Source of the DNA: Hallerella sp964397425
GTDB lineage: Bacteria > Fibrobacterota > Fibrobacteria > Fibrobacterales > Fibrobacteraceae
NCBI GenBank assembly: GCA_964397425.1
Contig: CAYNID010000003.1
Location: forward strand, 62,001-126,000
Direction: 5' to 3'
DNA: 64,000 bases
The notes beneath the pieces were generated by a model. That model saw only the letters and a list, made by a program, of their open reading frames with translations. It did not search any database and was not told where the DNA came from. The position numbers were made by a program, and so were the translations under genes. Within the stretch, counting starts at the first letter, position 1. Each line of letters begins with the position of its first letter. Positions 46,005-55,417 of this stretch are shown one piece after another.

Positions 46005-46309
46005 GTGAAGTGCGGGCGGTTCGGTTTGAATAATGAGAAATTAGGAATTGTGAGTGTGGACGGGAAACTCTTTTTAATGGGGTTTCGCACGGAGAGCCTT
46101 TTCGGCGGCTAGGCGAAGTTTGCACGATTTGGACGGCGCAGAAGAGCCGTTTTCGCGGAGGGGAAATTTGTTCGAAGTTGGCTGCAAGCGGTGAGCCGTT
46201 TTTGAAAATGAGAAATGAGGAATTAAAAGTTTGGAGTTAGAACGGCTCGCATCCTCGGCAAATCTCTTTTCCGACAATGACATTCCTGTCGAAAATGTAT
46301 ATTGAATTC
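46005..46309. repeat. Non-coding stretch with short degenerate direct repeats
   Basis: No convincing gene lies here. Two near-identical copies of AATGAGAAATNAGGAATT are seen at 46032-46049 and 46206-46223, and three copies of a GAGCC-TTTTCG-type element start at about 46093, 46144 and 46192, spaced near 50 bases. The pattern suggests a decayed family of short interspersed repeats typical of intergenic filler. No palindrome, promoter or CRISPR-like spacing is evident. Confidence 0.5.
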
Positions 46310-47809
46310 ATGCCTTTTCCCCGTCTGCCTTCTGCACTTTTCAGCCTCTTTCTATTCTGTTCTTGTGGCACAGAATTAGACTTTCGGGGAGCGGAGCGGC
46401 TTCAATTTTTCCGGGCGACACCGCCGAACATCAAAACGGAATACGAACTTATTTTGGGAAACTTGGAATCCCAAAAATACAAGGACATCCACGGGCCGGT
46501 CAAATCCATTCAACAAAAAAATTATCTGCTGACCCACGATGAAACCGGAAAACTTTCCCCGCCGCATTTTTCGGGAAGTGTTGAAATCCATTATCATGAA
46601 AACGGTTCCATCGCGGATTTTGTCAGCTTCGACAGCACAGGTTCGCTTCACCTTTGGGCTCTGAACATACACAAGGCCAACCGGCGCGAACTTTACGTGC
46701 ACCGATTCGACTCGAATATTGACTTCGTCTTTTTCCTTTCGAACGACAACCGCATCATCGAAGAAAGCCTCAATCCCTTTTACCGCCAAAGTCCACTCGA
46801 CAGCTCCTGGAATTCTACCGATGGCCATTTTTCATGGGAAGAAAACGCAAACAGGAAAATCACGGCGGCAACGGGAAATTTGCCCAGCGCCAGTTACCGG
46901 CACCTCTACACTTATAACCAAAAAGATTCCCTTATCCGCGTGGACGCTTTCGATTTAGACGGAAAAAAGCGCGGCTCCCTGGAACGCGAATTCAAAGACG
47001 ACAAACTGCAATCCGTCAAATTCCGCTTTGACGAGCGGATCTTCTACCCGAATCTTTTGAATTTCACGGAATCCTATCAATACGATTCTCTGGGGCGGCT
47101 CTCCAAAATCATCACCAAACGTTCCAAAGCGTCTTCCCCGCAAAACGACACCGTCAGCTACGCTTATTCTCAAGCCGGCGCATCAACTGTCTCCGAAATT
47201 TATCGCAACCATCTTCTGGAATCCAAGACCATCTACGATTCCATCGGAAACGCGACATTCGTTGAAACGCACGGAACCTTTATCTATGAAGGCTCCAGCG
47301 GAACTGCGGAATCTTACGACACGGAACGTCTTGTTCGGCAAATCGAATATTACGGTCACACCTCCGATTCCAATCATCAAAAGACAGCGGGCACAAAAAG
47401 CACCCCAACATCCCTTTCCGCAAACGCTTTTTTCCGAACCCATTCCGATTCGTCCGCCTTTTACTGCACGCCGTCTTCAAAACAGATTCTGTGCCGCCAA
47501 TTGCGTAAAGTTCCGGGAACGCTGTTCTTAAATTACGTCGAAAGCGTCTCTTACCAAAACGCGAGTGAAGTGTTCCTTGAAAAAAACGCCGCTCCAAAAA
47601 ATTCGCCCCTGTTGCTGTTCAATGGAAAATGCGCCCTGGTCATTCAAAAGAATCCAGAGTTCAACGCGATCCTTTTTGAAAATTCCTTAGTCAAATTCAA
47701 AAGAAATCCCTACGAGCAATTCTTCGGCGACTCGCTGGTTTTTTCTAAAAAAGAATTTCCCTGCGAACTGAATTTCCCAGAACCGGTCAAAGACCTTCCA
47801 CTTCAATAA
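46310..47809 (+). CDS. Putative lipoprotein with RHS/YD-like repeats
   Basis: The 499-residue protein starts with a hydrophobic signal ending in FLFCSCGTE, a probable lipoprotein site. Repeats of the YD type are recognisable: YTYNQKDSLIRVDAFDLDGK near residue 205, YQYDSLGRLSKIITK near 255 and IYDSIGNATFVETHGTF near 310. They suggest a beta-sheet shell or beta-solenoid as in RHS-like or cell-wall associated proteins. No toxin or other C-terminal domain is seen. The ATG at 46310 is preferred over the ATG at 46277 because only it gives a signal peptide. Confidence 0.7.
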   Translation: MPFPRLPSALFSLFLFCSCGTELDFRGAERLQFFRATPPNIKTEYELILGNLESQKYKDIHGPVKSIQQKNYLLTHDETGKLSPPHFSGSVEIHYHENGSIADFVSFDSTGSLHLWALNIHKANRRELYVHRFDSNIDFVFFLSNDNRIIEESLNPFYRQSPLDSSWNSTDGHFSWEENANRKITAATGNLPSASYRHLYTYNQKDSLIRVDAFDLDGKKRGSLEREFKDDKLQSVKFRFDERIFYPNLLNFTESYQYDSLGRLSKIITKRSKASSPQNDTVSYAYSQAGASTVSEIYRNHLLESKTIYDSIGNATFVETHGTFIYEGSSGTAESYDTERLVRQIEYYGHTSDSNHQKTAGTKSTPTSLSANAFFRTHSDSSAFYCTPSSKQILCRQLRKVPGTLFLNYVESVSYQNASEVFLEKNAAPKNSPLLLFNGKCALVIQKNPEFNAILFENSLVKFKRNPYEQFFGDSLVFSKKEFPCELNFPEPVKDLPLQ

Positions 47810-48011
47810 GCTTTCGGCTGTTCGTGCTGCCCATCGCCACGCGGACCGCGCTCTTCGGTTTTTTAAAAAATTTGGCAACCGCGGCACAAACGGCTTCGTT
47901 CGCCTTGCCTTCGACCGGGGGCGCTTTGACTTCCACTTTGTAAGAACCGTCCGGAAGCGGAATAACGCCCTCCCGTTTGCTGCGGGCATGCACCTTGACC
48001 TGGATTTTCAT
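47787..48011 (-). CDS. DUF167 (YggU) family protein
   Basis: The 74-residue protein fits DUF167 (MKIQVKVHARSKREGVI, PPVEGKANEAVCAAVAKFFK, SAVRVAMGSTNSRKLIEVEG), a small cytosolic alpha/beta protein of unknown function. Its ATG overlaps the stop of the DivIVA-like gene as TAATG. The 3' end overlaps the converging lipoprotein gene by 23 bases. YggU-type genes are often found beside DivIVA and cell-division genes, as here. Confidence 0.93.
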   Translation of the reverse strand: MKIQVKVHARSKREGVIPLPDGSYKVEVKAPPVEGKANEAVCAAVAKFFKKPKSAVRVAMGSTNSRKLIEVEGL

Positions 48012-48508
48012 TACAAGATAACAGGCGAAGTGTTTTCTTGAGGAAGCTCCGGAGTTTGCTCCTTTTCCATTGCAGAAAGAAGATCCGATTGGCTCTTGAC
48101 CATCGCGCGAATCCGGATGAAATAATTCGTGCGGAGCTGCTTCAGTTGTTCGATTTCTGAACGGAGCGCTTCCGCTTCCCGTTTGATGTTTTCCACTTCT
48201 TTTTGCGCGCGGGTTTTCGCTTCGGCGACAATCAGTTCACCTTCTTTCTCCGCATTGCGCTTGACTTCGTCCAACGTCTTTTGCATGGTCATGGCGGCAT
48301 CTTGAATCGTCTTTTCCACCTGTTTGTAATAACCCACGCGTTCTTCGGCAATTTTCAAGCGTTCCGTCAATTCCGTCCGGTTGCGGCCCGCCTCTTCAAA
48401 AGATTTGGCAGCCGTATCCAAAAAGGCCCTGACCTCGTCCGGGTCCAAACCGCCGAAACGTTTTTTGTGAAATGTCTGATTGCGAATGTCTAACGGAGTA
48501 AGTTCCAT
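48011..48508 (-). CDS. DivIVA-domain protein
   Basis: The 165-residue protein has a DivIVA N-terminus (MELTPLDIRNQTFHKKRFGG, with LDPDEVRAFL) and a long coiled coil through residue 145. DivIVA proteins bind negatively curved membranes and position division or cell-pole factors in many bacteria, though Gram-negative homologues are less studied. The ATG at 48508 is preferred for the family start and a GAGG site; the ATG at 48520 would add four residues. It is co-transcribed with the DUF167 gene. Confidence 0.9.
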   Translation of the reverse strand: MELTPLDIRNQTFHKKRFGGLDPDEVRAFLDTAAKSFEEAGRNRTELTERLKIAEERVGYYKQVEKTIQDAAMTMQKTLDEVKRNAEKEGELIVAEAKTRAQKEVENIKREAEALRSEIEQLKQLRTNYFIRIRAMVKSQSDLLSAMEKEQTPELPQENTSPVIL

Positions 48509-48531
48509 GAACAACCTCAACTAAGCTTCGT

Positions 48532-49512
48532 TCAATATAATTTATTCGCCAGGTAAGCTTTCCACGTTGTCGAAATAATCGTGCCAATGTCGGAATGTTC
48601 CGCTTTCCACCCCAAGAGTTCTCCCGCTTTCGCCGGATTCGCAATGAGGGCGGCAGGGTCTCCGGGGCGGCGTTCCACTATGCGGTAGGGGACCTTTTTC
48701 CCAGACGCCTTTTCTGCGGCCCGAATGACCTCCAACACGCTTGCGCCCGACTGCGTTCCCAAATTGACGGTGAAACTTTCGCCCGATTCCTTCAAATGTT
48801 CAAAAGCCATCCGGTGTGCCCGCGCCAAATCGTTCACGTGGATGTAATCGCGGACGCCCGTCCCGTCGGATGTCGCATAATCGTTTCCAAAAACGAGAAC
48901 TTCTTTGCGCATTCCCGTCAACGCTTCCATGACCACCGGAATCAAGTTCGCCGGATTCTTTTCCAACCCGGTAATGCGTCCGCGAACGTCATAACCCGCC
49001 GCGTTAAAATACCGAAGCGCAGCAAATTTGATGCCGCGGATTTTATCGTACCAGGCGAGAAATTTTTCAATCGCCAATTTGGTGAATCCGTAATAATTTT
49101 CGGGATCCGTCGGATGGGATTCGTCAACAGGCATATACCGCGGAGAGCCGTAAACCGCCGCCGAACTAGAAAATACGATGTATTTCACACCGTGTGCCGC
49201 CGCCGCATTCAAAACATGCACAGAACCGTTGATGTTGTTTTCACTGTATTTTTCCGGGCAAGTCATCGATTCCCCAGCCGCTTTGAAAGCGGCCAAATGC
49301 ACAAGGCCTTCCGGTTGAAATTTTTCCAAAAAATCGTTGATTTCTTCTGGATGCAGAATATCGCCGCGGGTGAATCCGGCTTCCGGGAACAGATTCTGTT
49401 CAAGCCCCGACGAAAGATTGTCGAAAACTTGAATTTCATGGCCGGCATCCAACAATTCGCGGACCGTGTGAGAACCGATATAACCGGCGCCGCCAAAAAC
49501 TGCAATTTTCAT
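48532..49512 (-). CDS. galE: UDP-glucose 4-epimerase
   Basis: The 326-residue short-chain dehydrogenase-like enzyme interconverts UDP-glucose and UDP-galactose. It has the NAD-binding GGAGYIGSHTV, the catalytic SSSAAVYG and YYGFTK (Ser, Tyr-x3-Lys), and the family segments LRYFNAAGYD, VRDYIHVNDLARAH and RRPGDPAALIANPAKA. Length and motif order are those of GalE. It supplies galactose precursors for envelope polysaccharides. Confidence 0.95.
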   Translation of the reverse strand: MKIAVFGGAGYIGSHTVRELLDAGHEIQVFDNLSSGLEQNLFPEAGFTRGDILHPEEINDFLEKFQPEGLVHLAAFKAAGESMTCPEKYSENNINGSVHVLNAAAAHGVKYIVFSSSAAVYGSPRYMPVDESHPTDPENYYGFTKLAIEKFLAWYDKIRGIKFAALRYFNAAGYDVRGRITGLEKNPANLIPVVMEALTGMRKEVLVFGNDYATSDGTGVRDYIHVNDLARAHRMAFEHLKESGESFTVNLGTQSGASVLEVIRAAEKASGKKVPYRIVERRPGDPAALIANPAKAGELLGWKAEHSDIGTIISTTWKAYLANKLY

Positions 49513-49658
49513 AAGACCTCTGCCATTTCGTTTCTATCAAAGACCTTTCAAAGATATAAAAGAAAAACTCTACGGAAAACTCCGGCAAACAAGAAGCTCC
49601 CGAAAGGCAAAGCCGTTTTCTGCCATCATTTAAACGGCAAGCGCCAACTGAAAACGGA

Positions 49659-51422
49659 TCATCCGATTCCGTCCAAAAATTCAAACCGTTCATAAGCCTC
49701 TTCAAGAAGTTTCTCTTTTTCAGCCAGAGCGCCTTGAATTTCTATCAGCTTTTCCGCATTGGTATAAACTTCTTCTGAACTTAAAGCAGTTTGCAACGAT
49801 TCGATTTCTTGTTCCAGCGTTTCAATTTTTTCGGGCAAGGCCTCATATTCCCGTTCTTCTTTGTAACTCCGTTTTTTCTTTTCCCGATTCCGCTTTTCTG
49901 GAACGCCGCGTTTCGAAGCCTCTGCAAGCTGCTGCGATTCTTTGATGCGGCGCTTTTGCGCCTCCGCATAATCGGAATACCCGCCAATGTTTTCGTGGAT
50001 GTTCCCCACGCCTTCGAATCCGAGAATTTCTGTCGCCACATTGTCCAAAAAATCCCTGTCGTGACTGACCGTTATCACCGTCCCCTTGTATTCGGCGACG
50101 AGATTCGCCAACAAATCCAAAGTTTCCATGTCCAAATCATTTGTCGGTTCATCTAAAACCAGCACGTTCGACGGATGCGAAAACAGGCACGCGAGCAGCA
50201 AACGGTTGCGTTCACCGCCCGAAAGCGCACGGATTGGTCCGCGCGCCCGATCCGCCGTAAAAAGGAAATCCTGCAAATAACTCAGCACGTGCCGTTTTTG
50301 ACCATTCAGCACCACGTACTCTTGCCCATCCCCGATGTTTTCCACCAGAGACTTATCTTCGCGGAGCTGTTCCCGCATCTGGTCAAAGTAGGCGATTTGC
50401 AAATTGGAACCCAACTTCACCGCGCCGCTTTGCGGAGAGAGTTTTCCCAGGAGAATTTTGAGAAGCGTCGTTTTGCCGCAGCCGTTCGGCCCCACAATTC
50501 CCATACGATCCCCGCGCGAAATTTCCGTCGAAAAATCCTGAATCAGCGATTTCCCTTCATAGGAATACGAAACGTTTTCCGCCCGGACGACAAGCCTTCC
50601 GGAACGTTCCGCTTCTGTAATTTGCATTTTGACATTCCCCGCTCGGACGCGGCGTTCGGCGCGTTCTTTCCGCATTTGAATCAATGCGCGGACGCGGCCC
50701 TCGTTGCGCGTGCGCCTGGCCTGAATTCCCTTTCGAATCCAGACTTCTTCTTCGGCAAGGCGTTTGTCAAAAAGCTTGTTCGCCGTTTCTTCCTCTGCCA
50801 AAGCGGCATCCCGGTGCCGTACAAATTCATCGTATGGAAAATTCCATGAGCGGATACGGCCCCTGTCGAGTTCCAAAATCCGCGTCGCCAATCGGCGCAC
50901 AAAAGCCCGGTCGTGGCTGATGAAAAGAACCGTTCCAGAAAACCGCGAAAGAATGCCCTCCATCCAGGCGATGCTGGGAATATCCAAATGGTTCGTCGGT
51001 TCATCGAGGAGAAGCAAGTCCGGCTCCATCGCGAGGGCCTTTGCAAACAAGACACGCCTTTTTTGGCCACCGGAAAGCGAATCGTATTCCGCATCCGGCG
51101 AAATTCCCGTTTTCCCCAAAATATCTTCTCCAGCGGCGTGGCGCTCTTGCCTGTCGCCAATCACTATCTGCCGGACCGTTTGGGGAATGCTCACGGGAAT
51201 TTCTTGAATCATCCGGGCAACCCGAAGTCCGTTTTTGCAAACGATATCTCCCGAATCCGCCGCCATTTCACGCCCTAAAATTTTGAGCAGCGTACTTTTT
51301 CCTTCGCCATTGCGGCCCACCAAACAAATGCGCTCGCCTTCGCCAATGTCAAAAGAAACGCCATCAAGAAGCGCGGGAACGCCAAATCGGAGTGTCAAAT
51401 TTTTAACGGAAATCAAAGCCAT
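49659..51422 (-). CDS. uup: ABC-F ATPase (Uup-like)
   Basis: The 587-residue protein has two soluble ABC domains and no membrane region. Domain 1 has GRNGEGKSTLL, SLSGGQKRRVL and LLLLDEPTNHLD; domain 2 has GPNGCGKTTLL, ALSGGERNRLLL and VLVLDEPTNDLD. The linker (residues 220-275) is charged, and the C-terminal coiled coil (residues 520-580) is that of Uup. ABC-F proteins act on ribosomes or, for Uup, on DNA intermediates. The gap to galE (49513-49658) shows no other gene. Confidence 0.92.
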   Translation of the reverse strand: MALISVKNLTLRFGVPALLDGVSFDIGEGERICLVGRNGEGKSTLLKILGREMAADSGDIVCKNGLRVARMIQEIPVSIPQTVRQIVIGDRQERHAAGEDILGKTGISPDAEYDSLSGGQKRRVLFAKALAMEPDLLLLDEPTNHLDIPSIAWMEGILSRFSGTVLFISHDRAFVRRLATRILELDRGRIRSWNFPYDEFVRHRDAALAEEETANKLFDKRLAEEEVWIRKGIQARRTRNEGRVRALIQMRKERAERRVRAGNVKMQITEAERSGRLVVRAENVSYSYEGKSLIQDFSTEISRGDRMGIVGPNGCGKTTLLKILLGKLSPQSGAVKLGSNLQIAYFDQMREQLREDKSLVENIGDGQEYVVLNGQKRHVLSYLQDFLFTADRARGPIRALSGGERNRLLLACLFSHPSNVLVLDEPTNDLDMETLDLLANLVAEYKGTVITVSHDRDFLDNVATEILGFEGVGNIHENIGGYSDYAEAQKRRIKESQQLAEASKRGVPEKRNREKKKRSYKEEREYEALPEKIETLEQEIESLQTALSSEEVYTNAEKLIEIQGALAEKEKLLEEAYERFEFLDGIG

Positions 51423-51580
51423 AAAAGTTTTCTAAAGATAAAAATTTCCCGTCGCCGGTTTGCACAAATCCCTTTCTGCGCCAAAAAAAATTCCATTCAT
51501 CGCCACAATAATCAACTCTTCCAATTTCCGCCCCAAAACCTTTTAGAAATTGTAGTTTCAAAAGAAACACCGAGGAGCCT

Positions 51581-52180
51581 ATGCAAACGCACAACACATT
51601 TGAATTACCCAACCTGCCCTACGCCGCCGCAGACCTTGCGCCTGTTTTAAGCGCGGAAGCAATTGAATATCACTATGGCAAGCATTTACAAACTTACGTG
51701 AATAATTTAAACGCCGCCCTCCCAAACAGCCCATTTGCCGGAAAGTCCCTCGAATACATCGTGAAACATGCGGATGGCGGCATATTCAACAATGCCGGAC
51801 AGATTCTGAATCACACCCTCTATTTTCAACAATTTGCCGCCCCCAAAAAAGAAAATGCGCCCACGGGAAAAATAGCCGAGCGCCTCTGCCGGGATTTCGG
51901 ATCGTTTTCCCAATTTCAAGAAACCTTTTTTGCAAAAGGAATGGGACTTTTCGGCTCCGGATGGGTTTGGCTTTCCGCCGATGCGGCGGGAAAGCTCGTG
52001 ATTACGCAAGAGTCCAACGCCCAAAATCCGCTGACAAAAGGGTTTTCGCCGCTTCTCACTTTCGACGTCTGGGAACACGCCTACTACATCGATTACCGCA
52101 ACCGCCGCGCCGATTACATCCATGCGCTGTGGAGCATTGTCAATTGGGACGTGGTGAACGGCAGACTTGAAAAAGATTAA
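51581..52180 (+). CDS. sodB: Superoxide dismutase, iron-type
   Basis: The 199-residue protein has all four metal ligands: His31 (EYHYGKH), His78 (NHTLYF), Asp162 and His166 (FDVWEHAYYI). The outer-sphere Gln74 in NNAGQILNH and the GSGWVWL context mark an iron enzyme rather than the manganese form. It converts superoxide to peroxide and oxygen, and suggests oxygen exposure in an otherwise anaerobic lifestyle. It converges on hsdR with three bases between the stops. Confidence 0.96.
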   Translation: MQTHNTFELPNLPYAAADLAPVLSAEAIEYHYGKHLQTYVNNLNAALPNSPFAGKSLEYIVKHADGGIFNNAGQILNHTLYFQQFAAPKKENAPTGKIAERLCRDFGSFSQFQETFFAKGMGLFGSGWVWLSADAAGKLVITQESNAQNPLTKGFSPLLTFDVWEHAYYIDYRNRRADYIHALWSIVNWDVVNGRLEKD

Positions 52181-52183
52181 ACG

Positions 52184-55100
52184 TCATTCCGGATGATACG
52201 GATTTTGATTTTTTTCAGCCGCCATGGAAACGGGCGCGTTTTCTGACGATGCGAACGGGTACACGTTTTTCCCAGTTTTTTCATCATCTTCTTCAAATCC
52301 GCAAATACCGAAATATTTGTCAAAAAATTCTTTCAGCACCGCAAAGATTCGATTTTTCAATTCACTCCGGTCTTCACCGAGCGCATTCTTTTTGGCGAAA
52401 AAGCTTCTTTTGGGCATCAAATCGGGAAGTCCCCTTCCCATATCGCTCATGATTCCACAGCTGAACGCATTTTCCAAAAAAGCCCGAGTTTTTTCTTCGT
52501 CCAGCCTGTCTTTTTGAATTAGGCGCTTTAAGTCAGAATCTCGATTTTCACGGACAAATTCCCGCCAATCCTGATTCACATCCGTTTTTGTATTGACCTT
52601 TTTTAAAAAGGCATCAATCAATTCCTTTTTGCTGCGGAGTTCCAAAGATCCCATGACGGCCTTGTCAATTTCACCAAGAATGGCTTTGTCCCTGCAATTT
52701 CCCGCATGGTATTTGCTGACCAATTCCAGAATGTAATCAATGTTGATGTCCACTTGTTTAATGAGCTCTATTTCAAACTCCACATCATCCTTGATGCTTT
52801 CCTTGTTCAAAACCCTTGGCTTATACTTTTCGTAAAGGGTCAAATATTCACTTTGATAATCTTGCAAATCTCTGGCACAAAATTCATCCCCTTTGAATTC
52901 ATCAAAACAGTTCAAAATATTTTTTAAGCGGAGCATCATTCCGTAAAGCCGAATAAATTCTTTCTCTTTCTTTTCGCCGAGAATTTCCGAAAAAATCCGC
53001 AGCGGGAATTTGCGTTCAATTTCTTTGACAACTTCCAAATATCCCCTAACATGATGCCCGTTTTCTTCGTATCCCTTATAATACTCTTCGAATGTTTTCA
53101 AAAGGACGATTCCACCCGCATCCTTGTCTCCAAAAAGGGCTATCGCCTCATCGGTCTCCTTTTGCAGGGAACGGAAACAGATGATATTGCCAAACGTTTT
53201 TACGGAATTGAGAATCCGGTTTGTACGGGAATACGCCTGCAAAAGCCCGTGCTGACGAAGATTCTTGTCCACCCACAACGTGTTGAGCGTTGTCGCGTCA
53301 AACCCTGTCAGGAACATGTTGACGACAATCAACAGATCCACTTGCCGAGTTTTCATTTTTTCCGACAAGTCTTTATAATAATTGTCGAACGCGCCTCCAC
53401 TTCGGCAATCCATCTGTTGGGCGACGACATGTGACTTTTTGTTTTTGCCGCTGAAATTCGTTTTAAATGTTTTGTCGTAATCCAACATTGCCGAAGTCAA
53501 GAAGTCCCGAGACGGCGTGTCCAAAGTCGAAATGTCAAATTCTTCTTCGGGCAATGCGCCCGGGCATTCTTCATTGGGAGCAAAACTGAAAATTGTCGCA
53601 ATGGAGAGATTGAATCCGGGATTTTTCGCCCGGCGCTCTTCAATCTGTTTTTTGAATTCGCCATAGTAAAGTTTCGCCGCCGGAATAGACGCCGCGGCAA
53701 AAATCGAATTGAATCCATTTTGCCGTTTCCCCGCCAAAGTATAAACCTGGTTGCGTTTCGTCTTTTGATCAAAATGATCCAACACGTAAGAAACTATCTC
53801 GCTGATTCGCCGAGGGTCCCGCAGGGCTTCTTCCGTTTCAATCGCGGAGACCTTTTTGTCTTTTGTCCCCTTTTTATCCTTTATCGTATTGATGTAATCG
53901 ATTCGAAAAGGAAGGACGTTTCCATCGTTTATCGCGTTGACAATCGTGTAATGATGCAATTTGTCCCCAAACGCCTGTTCCGTTGTCCGCAAATTGGGAG
54001 AATTTCCACTTCCTGAATTTTGAGGGAATATGGGCGTTCCCGTAAAGCCGAACAGATAATATTTTTTGAACGTTTTCGTGATTCGTTGATGCAATTCGCC
54101 AAAATGACTCCGATGGCATTCGTCAAAAATCAACACAACCTGTTTGCCATAAATTTCGTGATTTTTGTTCTGCTTGATAAAACAGCCCAACTTTTGAATC
54201 GTCGTCACGATAATCTTGTATTCCTGATATCCGCCCTTTTCATTCCTGTTTTCCAGCTGCCGTTTGAGAATCGCCGTCGAAGTGTTTCCGTTTGCCGCCC
54301 CTTTTTGAAATTTGTCATATTCCCGCATGGTCTGGTAATCCAAATCCTGCCTGTCAACGACAAAAAGGACCTTATCGATAAAAGGCAAATCTTTGGCGAG
54401 AACCGCCGTTTTAAAACTGGTGAGCGTTTTCCCGGAGCCCGTCGTGTGCCAAATATAACCGCCCGCCTCCACAGTCCCCATTTTCTTGTAAGTGTTCGCC
54501 ACATTCAGACGTTCCAAAATGCGTTCCGCCGCCGTAATCTGATACGGACGCATCACCATCAGGATTTTCTTTTCCGTAAAAATGCAGTATTTGGTGAGAA
54601 TGTTCAGAATGGTATGCTTGGCAAAGAATGTCGCCGTAAAATCCACCAAATCCCGGATGCTTCTGTTGTTTCCATCCGCCCAGTAACTGGTGAATTCAAA
54701 ACTGTTGCTGGTCTTTGAACGACCTTTAAAATGAGACGCTTCCTTTAAATGCCCATCCCTTGTCGTGTTGGAATAATACTTGGTTTCCGTCCCATTGGAA
54801 ATCACAAAAATCTGAACATATTCAAAAAGTCCCGTCCCCGCCCAAAAGCTGTCGCGCTGATAACGGTTTATCTGGTTGAACGCCTCCTTGATGGAAACTC
54901 CCCGGCGTTTCAACTCCACATGGACAAGCGGAAATCCGTTTACCAAAACAGTCACATCGTAGCGGTTGTCGTAATTTGCCCCCTGCTTTTCGCCGATGAC
55001 ATATTGATTGATGACCTGGAGACTGTTATTGTGAATGTTCTTTTTGTCAATCAGCGTGATGTTTTTCGACAGCCCTTTATCATCCTTGAACGTTTTTACG

Positions 55101-55417
55101 CAATCTTCCTGGATTGTCGCCGTTTTATCTTCAATTCCTTGATTCGCATTCGCCAGTTCCTGTTTGTAAAAACGCTCCCATTCTTCGTCACTGAACTGAT
55201 AGCTGTTCAATTCTTCAATTTTGCGGCGCAAATTCGCCACTAAATCCGCATCCGATTTGATGGAAACATATTCATATCCCTGCGCTCTGAGCTGTTTCAC
55301 AAACTCCCGTTCTAAATCCGCTTCGCTCTGATAGGCATTCGCTTTGGAACGAACGGGCTTGTATTCGGCGACTACGGTAGATTCACTTGATTGGGCTACA
55401 GTCTTATACATTTTCAT
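52184..55417 (-). CDS. hsdR: Type I restriction enzyme, subunit R
   Basis: The 1077-residue protein has the nuclease motif NGFPLVHVELKRRG near residue 160, the helicase motif TTGSGKTLTSF near 330 (Walker A), FDECHRSHFGE near 430 (DEAD-like, reading DECH), and FGFTGTPIF near 455. Later motifs follow, including NMFLTGFDATTLNTLWVD and AYSRTNRILNSVK. It translocates and cuts unmethylated DNA as part of an R2M2S complex. The start at 55417 lies directly behind the protease stop (TAGATG), so the two are coupled. The ATG at 55411 is an alternative. Confidence 0.96.
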   Translation of the reverse strand: MKMYKTVAQSSESTVVAEYKPVRSKANAYQSEADLEREFVKQLRAQGYEYVSIKSDADLVANLRRKIEELNSYQFSDEEWERFYKQELANANQGIEDKTATIQEDCVKTFKDDKGLSKNITLIDKKNIHNNSLQVINQYVIGEKQGANYDNRYDVTVLVNGFPLVHVELKRRGVSIKEAFNQINRYQRDSFWAGTGLFEYVQIFVISNGTETKYYSNTTRDGHLKEASHFKGRSKTSNSFEFTSYWADGNNRSIRDLVDFTATFFAKHTILNILTKYCIFTEKKILMVMRPYQITAAERILERLNVANTYKKMGTVEAGGYIWHTTGSGKTLTSFKTAVLAKDLPFIDKVLFVVDRQDLDYQTMREYDKFQKGAANGNTSTAILKRQLENRNEKGGYQEYKIIVTTIQKLGCFIKQNKNHEIYGKQVVLIFDECHRSHFGELHQRITKTFKKYYLFGFTGTPIFPQNSGSGNSPNLRTTEQAFGDKLHHYTIVNAINDGNVLPFRIDYINTIKDKKGTKDKKVSAIETEEALRDPRRISEIVSYVLDHFDQKTKRNQVYTLAGKRQNGFNSIFAAASIPAAKLYYGEFKKQIEERRAKNPGFNLSIATIFSFAPNEECPGALPEEEFDISTLDTPSRDFLTSAMLDYDKTFKTNFSGKNKKSHVVAQQMDCRSGGAFDNYYKDLSEKMKTRQVDLLIVVNMFLTGFDATTLNTLWVDKNLRQHGLLQAYSRTNRILNSVKTFGNIICFRSLQKETDEAIALFGDKDAGGIVLLKTFEEYYKGYEENGHHVRGYLEVVKEIERKFPLRIFSEILGEKKEKEFIRLYGMMLRLKNILNCFDEFKGDEFCARDLQDYQSEYLTLYEKYKPRVLNKESIKDDVEFEIELIKQVDINIDYILELVSKYHAGNCRDKAILGEIDKAVMGSLELRSKKELIDAFLKKVNTKTDVNQDWREFVRENRDSDLKRLIQKDRLDEEKTRAFLENAFSCGIMSDMGRGLPDLMPKRSFFAKKNALGEDRSELKNRIFAVLKEFFDKYFGICGFEEDDEKTGKNVYPFASSENAPVSMAAEKNQNPYHPE

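Noticed and set aside
46277..46309. Start of the RHS-like lipoprotein at 46277
   Set aside because: The extra 11 residues would precede and disrupt the signal peptide, and no ribosome-binding site favours them.
48595..49695. Plus-strand frame of 366 codons opposite galE
   Set aside because: It is antisense to galE and has no family features.
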